Shown: one piece after another, positions 58,411 through 64,000 of the stretch
Position numbering within the stretch: position 1 is the first letter of the stretch
How the letters are laid out: each line of letters starts with the position of its first letter
NCBI GenBank assembly: GCA_002914845.1
Contig: JXTC01000598.1
Coordinates: forward strand, 20,162-84,161
Direction of reading: 5' to 3'
Length of the DNA: 64,000 nucleotides
DNA from: Trema orientale
Lineage: Eukaryota; Streptophyta; Magnoliopsida; Rosales; Cannabaceae
Translations under genes and position numbers: made by a program
The notes under the pieces: generated by a model
Seen by the model: the letters and a program-made list of their open reading frames with translations, nothing else
Databases searched by the model: none
What the model was told of the DNA's origin: nothing

Positions 58411-59805
58411 TTTCTAGAATGCATGGGACAACAAACACCACGAGTAGTTTTGACTGACAGTGATTCGGCAATGAGGTTTGCAATCTCAGAAATCTTTCCC
58501 AATGCTACACACCGCTTATGTGGTTGGCATCTTAGTATAAATGCATCCAAGAACGTTAAGGATCCAATACTCAAGCAAGGATAACAAGATATTATGTATA
58601 ACTACTACCCGGAAGATGTGTTCATGAATAAGTGGAATGCATTGTCGGACCGGTTTGATTTGGCTGAAAATGAATGGTGCAATGGACCTTTTGAAAAAAA
58701 GGAGAGTTGGGGTGAAACTTATTCAAGAGGTCTTTTCTTTGGCGGTATGCGAACAACACAACGCTATGGGTCCATGAACTCTTACTTAAAGAAGTTTGTT
58801 AAAGCTCAATACCCACTACGAGATTTCTTGTCAAGCATTGATCTTAGGCTCTCTAAGATGCGTCACAGAGAATTGGAACATGATTTCACAAGCAAGAATA
58901 CCTCTCTACAATTACCACCCAGAGAGAATGCACTTCGAACCTACTACGAACAATGTGGAAAAGTCTTCACTAGGGAGATATACTACAAAGTGGCGGAACA
59001 AATTTGTAAAGAAAACTCATATTATATTACCAATCATCACAACGATAGCAATTGTGAAATCTTCAGTTTAGGAAAGTTTCCACAAGGTGATATAAATTAC
59101 AATGTCACACATAAGCTAATTCAACAACATTTAAACTGCACGTGCTTATTATTTGAGACAGATGGATATCCATGCAGATATATATGGGCAGTGATGAAGT
59201 TTATCAGTATCCGAACTATCTCAAATTCTCTCATAATGAAAAGGTGGTATAAGGATGCAAAATCAAATTTACATGTTCACATTCCTGAGCCCTCCACACA
59301 ATAAGAGGAATGTATACAATTGTCCAGGTATGGAGCTCTCAACTCTGAAGCTAATACTATGATTTACTATGCCTCCAAAGTTGAGACTTCATACAAGACT
59401 GCAAAGGATGAGATTGCTAGGCTTACTGCATTATTCAAGAGTATTTTTGAAACAAATTCAGCAAGCAACAACAACAGTCAACGAACTCCAGGTAATTATA
59501 GGAGTAACCCAAACATTGTCTGAGACCCCATCATTGTCAAGACAAAAGGATCTGCCCATCAAGGATCGATTAGGGACGGGATGCATTTAGATGCACCAGT
59601 TGGAACTGTGAAGAGACCGAGAATATGTCGAATTTGCTATGGTATTTGACATGATGCACGTAATTATATAGAAAGGGATAGGGTTCACTCAAGCTGTGGA
59701 GGACCATCTTCAAGTGAGCCCACAACTGAACAAAGAATTGTACCTGGGGTCGATAATATGCTTGATTCATCTCAACAATCAATGAACACTTGGAATTTTA
59801 TGTAG
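58411..59805 (+). pseudogene. FAR1/FHY3-type MULE transposase, 3' part, four in-frame stops
   Basis: One frame of 465 codons covers the C-terminal part of a FAR1-like MULE transposase. It holds FLECMGQQTPRVVLTDSDSA (second catalytic Asp), HRLCGWHLSINA (the CxxH block), then DLAENEWCNGPFEKKESWG, GGMRTTQRYGSMNSYLKKFV and a SWIM-type zinc finger (CTCLLFETDGYPCRYIWAV). A zinc-knuckle tail (KRPRICRICYGI) follows. Stops lie at 58582-58584 (TAA), 59302-59304 (TAA), 59521-59523 (TGA) and 59647-59649 (TGA); the final stop is TAG 59803-59805. No frameshift is seen. In the SWIM motif the last ligand position has Tyr for the usual His, and the knuckle lacks its last Cys (Tyr instead). FAR1-like proteins are also domesticated host transcription factors, but the stops and location point to a dead transposase. 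Confidence 0.87.
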
Positions 59806-60152
59806 TGAATAACTGTAGTTTTACTTCCTAAACTTTATATTAATTTCCTAATGTCAAACCATAGCTTCCATATTGTTATTATCAAACCTAAATTTCTAAT
59901 ATTTTATGAACACTTAGGATTTCACGTACTGAATAATTGTAGTTTTACTTTCTAAACTTTATATTAATTTTCTAATATCAAACCATACCTTCCATATTGT
60001 TATTATCAAACCTAAATTTCCAATATTTTATGACCACTTAGGACTTCTGTAGTGAATAATTATAGTTTTACTTTCTAAACTTTTTATTAATTTCCTAATA
60101 TCAAACCATGGCTTTCATTTTGTTATTATCAAACCTAAATTTCACATATTTT
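59782..60152. repeat. 124-bp tandem repeat, three copies, starting in the transposase stop region
   Basis: Units begin at 59782, 59906 and 60030, each ATGA(A/C)CACTT(G/A)GGA followed by GTAGTTTTACTT and TTATTATCAAACCTAAATTT. Unit 1 includes the last codons and stop of the transposase frame. The array lies between the gene and the right end of the MULE. Confidence 0.93.
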
Positions 60153-60536
60153 CTAACCCACTGATTATCAACATAAAATCCAGCTTAACTAGTACTTTTA
60201 GATGTCTATTACTGTATGCGAAGTTACATATTTCTATTGAATTGTTACAGATATATATACTTTATTACGAATCCTTGGTATTTTATTACTAACGATGTCA
60301 TCTGGTCACTATATTACTTAATAACTCTGAAAAACTTACTTAAATTACATAATTGTCCCTACTGCTATAATCTAAATTTACTTTTTTCCCCTAAAAAAAT
60401 GATTAAAAAATTAACCATATCTTCCCGCCACCTAAACCGGTCAGGGTTACCTACTATAGGTGGTCATTTGTTTCACTTTTCTGTAGACTCCAGATATTAA
60501 ACTATGTCCATTTTATAGTGGACCATACACTTAAAG

Positions 60537-60586
60537 GCAACGGGACCGATCCCTTTTATTCTCTAAATGGGACTAAATCGGCCGAC
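60537..60586. repeat. Right terminal inverted repeat of the MULE
   Basis: GGCAACGGGACCGATCCCTT to GACTAAATCGGCCGAC is inverted relative to 45100-45150. The 9-bp flank TATGATTAA follows at 60587-60595. Confidence 0.68.
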
Positions 60587-60595
60587 TATGATTAA

Positions 60596-62390
60596 TCTCA
60601 TATATAAATAGATGGTTTATATGTTAGACAGATTGTAATATTTTAAGTTGTTAAGCCAAAAAGATGGAATAGATGCAATATGAAAAGATATAATTTTTTA
60701 TGATACCTATATAAAGAGTTATGCTCTTTGATTGATTTCTATACGAAAGATCCATATAACTGGTTATAAAGTATTTACATCAAGAAATACAACTAGTGGC
60801 AGAGCCAGAACTCTACTTCAAAGGGTAAATATAGAAATCAAAATTTTAAGATAGCTTAAATAAAAATTCAATAAAAATCAATTTGTTTTATATATTTTTT
60901 AAGTTAACTCAAACGTCTACATTATAATAAAAAATTAGCTTTCCTAACTTCGTATTTATAACAAGATATACAAAAGTAGTTTTCACACTATTTGATACTA
61001 TATTATCATTATTTTCTTATACATAGAATAACGAGAACAATTTTCATTTAAAATACTTTCTAAATTAGAGATAGAACACATACTTATTTTTTAAAATTTA
61101 CAAACTAGCTGAAGAAAACAAAAATAATATAAGATTTATAAACAAGTTGCCTTTTAATAATATATAAGTATTACAAATAAAACATCATAACTAAAAATAC
61201 GTTGGTGAACTGAAAAGTTATTGATAAAACATCATAACTAAACATCATAACTAAACATCATAACAATTACTGGTTATTTAAACTAGTAAATTCTAAGAAA
61301 CAAACAAGTTATTGAAAAAAGTTAAGGAGAAAAATAGGTAGAGGTAAAAAGAGACAAAGATAGAGGAAAAATATCTGCCCTCTCCATTTCCCTTCACAGA
61401 TTTTTCTCGTGCCTGCGCAAGGCGCTCCTCCTTCATCTTCCATTAGCACATGCTTCCCCTATTAGGAAAGGGGCTCTTCCTTCTCCATAGTTAAGAGTTT
61501 CTTTCTTTTTTAGTTTTTCTTTTACTTTTGTTTTTTTCTAAATAATCCTTCCGTTTGTGAAGGTAGTTGTCCATCTTTATCTAGATCTATGGTGTTCTTT
61601 GTACACCTAGATCTAGATTATAGTATTTTTGGCTATTTTTTGTTTTCTTTCTTTTCCTAGTGTACACCCAGATTTAGATCTGCGGTATTTTTTTTATTGT
61701 ATTTTATTTTTTTCTTGTTATCAGAGAGGTTGTTTTTTTTGTTATTTTTGTGTATTTTGTTATTGTTCTTCTAGATCTGAGGCTTTCGAGAGTCAGATTT
61801 GGAAATTTTTTTGTGGCATTTACTGGTGGATGTTGTGAAGAGGGTGGTGTTTACTGATGGATGTCATGAAGAGTGTGACATTTACTAATAGACGCCATAA
61901 AGAGGGGGCTGCTGTGGCATCTACTGATGGACGCCTTAAAAGAGTTCTGCCTGATGGCTCTAAGTTTTTGCTTGGAGTTTTTTTCTCTGTAAGTGGGAGG
62001 TGGTATGTTGCAATCATATTTCTTATAATTAAGAATATGATAGCCTACTCTCTCGTTGGTTCTTTGGAGTGAAATTGGTTTTCTTTGAGGGATGTTTCTA
62101 CTTTTCTTTACAAACCAGTACTATTATTGTAGCCAATTTGACTAGTGATTATTTTAATAAAAAGAGATGAAGATAAACTATATGAAATTTGAAACTAAAT
62201 ATATTGATGATATTTAAGGATTAGAGAAATAACTAATCTAATTTTGAATGGGGCTAAAAGTAAAAAATTTAAATTTAATGAGAAAAACTATGAATTAATT
62301 GATTTAATCTAAATACTAAATATACATGTACAATATGTAAAGGAATTTTTCCAAAAATCCAGGGGAACATATGCTTCCCTTACTAAGAAT
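60596..62390. other. Intergenic DNA with transposon traces
   Basis: At 60794 the word AGTGGCAGAGCCAGAA resembles the end of the CGGAGC hAT-like element in the TNL intron; the other end was not found. At 61380-61600 there is C/T-rich DNA. No gene is recognised. Confidence 0.45.
61813..61946. repeat. Degenerate tandem repeat, about 31-33-bp unit, four copies
   Basis: Units share (C/T)(A/T)TTTACTGATGGA(T/C)G...GAAGAG. Short open frames pass through it on both strands but nothing is recognised. Confidence 0.65.
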
Positions 62391-63085
62391 TGAGCATTTA
62401 ATCATTGGATATAAACATCCAAAATCAAATTTATAATTTTTAATATTATCCCCTTATTAACTAACCTAGCATGTCCTAATAAAAATCAAAACTAGTTCAG
62501 AGATTAGGTATTAAACTATCACTAAGTACCAGAATTATCGCAACTCAACTTTATTTAAGCATAAAATCTAAATGAATATAAAAATAAACAAATAAAAACA
62601 AAGATAAAAAAGAATAAAATCTAAATAAAGAATGGATAAAACTATGCACTCGAATATACTAAGAATTGATTGCACCTAATTACTCCTAAGTTCATCAAAT
62701 TGAGTAATTACTAGCTTAATTCTATTTAACTCATTAATCGAGTGATCTAACCTCACCTCATTACCTCTCCTGAGTGTCAAATAAGGTAATACACCTAACT
62801 TACCTAAATTGATATCCCTATATAGCCCGATTAATTAAGTGTTCATTCAGTTTAAGCTCTCAAATGGAAGTTAAGGTATTGCTTACCTTCCGGTCTCACA
62901 ATAACACAAATATCCTAAAACTATCAAAGTGATTATCTAGATGCCGATCTCCTCCCGGTCTTACAACTACCTAAAGTATGCCTCTCAATACCGAATTATG
63001 AAATTAATCTCTTCCGAGCATCAAAATCACAACCTAAGATCAGCTAATTCATTGGCCAAATAAATTAGAGCATTGAGCAAAAATT
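62391..63085 (-). mobile_element. Truncated LTR of the 1.57 kb family (minus orientation)
   Basis: It starts TGAGCATTTAATCATTGG, aligned with the ends of the LTRs at 9287, 17807 and 23846. It keeps AACTAACCTAGCATGTC and CACCTAATTACTCCTAAG, closest to the solo LTR at 9287. It stops after about 700 bp where another element begins at 63088. Confidence 0.75.
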
Positions 63086-63087
63086 GT

Positions 63088-64000
63088 GACAATCCCCGAT
63101 CCCACACGTGTACGTAAGGATATTGGTAAAAATATTTAGCGAGATCGGGAGGCGCCACTCGACTTAGAACTGAGAAATGGGGGAAAATTTAAAACTTTTT
63201 AAACTTTCTGGGAGAAAAAGAAAAACTCCACTCATAATTATACATACTCTGATACATACATATATACACCCTGTCAAAGTGGGCATCTCATTAAATATAC
63301 ATAATGTACACATACTCAAAACAGATACAAAATTCTCAGTCAGAAAACCACAGCGTCAAAATGCTCATATACACAAACCGCGGCCAGAAAGTCGGCACTA
63401 CTCCTCTAACTCACATAGCATCAGTACCCTCTGCAATATAAGAATATTTATGAGTATAAAACTCAGTAAGTAACATATGAAAATGCAGAGTGCATATGAC
63501 AGAGAACAGATAATCATATGATTGGGATCCCTGTGTATATTGTATTGCCTGACAAGACCGTGAATCGCATACTGAGCCACTCAGAGATCATATAACATAT
63601 CATGAGCAATATGGAGGTCTTGAGTCCCAAATACATCTCAAACCCCTCTGTGTACTGCAGAGGTCCACCCCATACCGCCGTCAGAGTGTTTCTGAAGGAA
63701 CCATAATGTCTCTGAAAGGACCAGAGTGTCCCCGAAGGAACCAGAGTGTCCCCGAAGGAACCATATCATATATTTGGGCGCTGGCCCACCACACCCTATT
63801 CACCAATACTCGTCAGACAATATAAATACACCATGTTTTCATGTCTCATGCAAAGCTGAATGATAAATGCATATGTACATATATTCACAAATTCTATATT
63901 CACATATTTCACAGATTCACAGAAACAAAGAATTTCTTACATTGCAGGTGTGACGTTACTTACCTCAATTTCCAGTTTCCTAAAGCTTTGCTTGTGAAAT
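63088..64000 (-). mobile_element. Partial LTR of a second retrotransposon family (continues beyond window)
   Basis: It begins TGTGACAATCCCCGATC (on the minus strand the end is GATCGGGGATTGTCACA), as an LTR end would. It differs in composition from the neighbouring LTR, which it truncates. The stretch has a CACACGTG word, a short 20-bp repeat and no coding frame. The other end lies outside the window, so this is an inference from end structure. Confidence 0.5.
63681..63760. repeat. 20-bp tandem repeat, four copies
   Basis: Units at 63681, 63701, 63721 and 63741. The last two are identical (CCAGAGTGTCCCCGAAGGAA); the first two differ at a few bases. Confidence 0.95.

Larger units (their letters stand above)
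45100..60586 (+). mobile_element. Giant Mutator-like element (15.5 kb) with FAR1-type transposase, Ulp1 and small-protein cargo
   Basis: The left end begins GGGGCCGGATAATGTCC and continues to AAAAAGGGGACCGGTCCCGT. The reverse complement of the right end begins GTCGGCCGATTTAGTCCC and continues to AAAAGGGATCGGTCCCGTTG, so about 50 bp are inverted with gaps. The flanks carry a 9-bp duplication with one mismatch, as MULEs make. Inside, in order: Ulp1-like pseudogene (+), GRF zinc-finger last exon (-), minisatellite, small charged protein gene (-), two CxxC paralogues (+), MULE transposase pseudogene (+). The transposase inside supports the assignment. The alternative is that two unrelated elements happen to border this region. 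Confidence 0.72.

Noticed and set aside
61629-62072. Overlapping frames of 65-71 codons on both strands
   Set aside because: They fall in T-rich DNA and a degenerate tandem repeat; no motif, no splice or promoter support.
1-64000. CRISPR arrays, bacterial operons, tRNA and rRNA genes
   Set aside because: The DNA is plant nuclear; no cloverleaf, rRNA block or regularly spaced short palindromic repeats were seen. The short tandem repeats found are contiguous, without spacers.

Overview
This window is nuclear DNA from a eudicot plant. The evidence is a TIR-NBS-LRR-type resistance gene (a class absent from grasses), spliced genes with GT..AG introns, AT-rich intergenic DNA, and plant families of LTR retrotransposons, CACTA, hAT and Mutator-like (MULE) transposons. 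The species cannot be named from sequence alone. Three assembly gaps (runs of N) are at 15945-16299, 27146-27597 and 51351-51632.

Three host genes are supported, all on the + strand. (1) 1-6849: the 3' half of a TNL disease-resistance gene, with leucine-rich repeats, a post-LRR (C-JID) domain and two small terminal exons; the last intron is 4.45 kb and packed with nested transposons. (2) 27717-32206: a complete eight-exon gene for a 372-residue, probably plastid-targeted, spermidine-synthase-like/SAM-dependent methyltransferase-fold protein. (3) 39916-41854: a complete three-exon NAC transcription factor (355 residues) of the SOMBRERO/BEARSKIN root-cap clade.

Between genes 1 and 2 (about 6.9-27.7 kb) lies a transposon nest. 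In order: a MITE flanked by duplicated gene 3' flank; a MULE-type element interrupted by a solo LTR; a degenerate LTR interrupted by a 4.1 kb CACTA element, which carries Ulp1-protease remnants and is itself interrupted by a hAT element; a 7.6 kb minus-strand LTR element with 1.57 kb LTRs and no recognisable pol (LARD-like); and a degenerate Ty3/gypsy gag. Many insertions have target-site duplications (TSDs) that can be read by eye.

Between genes 2 and 3, 32.2-39.9 kb is AT-rich intergenic DNA with microsatellites and one small inverted-repeat element. After gene 3 come LTR fragments at 42.7-45.1 kb.

The most unusual object is at 45100-60586: what appears to be a single 15.5 kb MULE, with inverted ends and a 9-bp TSD matching at 8 of 9 positions. 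It carries a decayed Ulp1-like cysteine protease gene (+), the last exon of a GRF zinc-finger/transmembrane gene (-), a 110/131-bp minisatellite, a small charged protein gene with one frameshift (-), a tandem pair of paralogous small CxxC/helical protein genes that keep matching TATA boxes (+), and a FAR1-type transposase broken by four stops but no frameshift (+). The end of the window (62.4-64 kb) holds two more LTR fragments.
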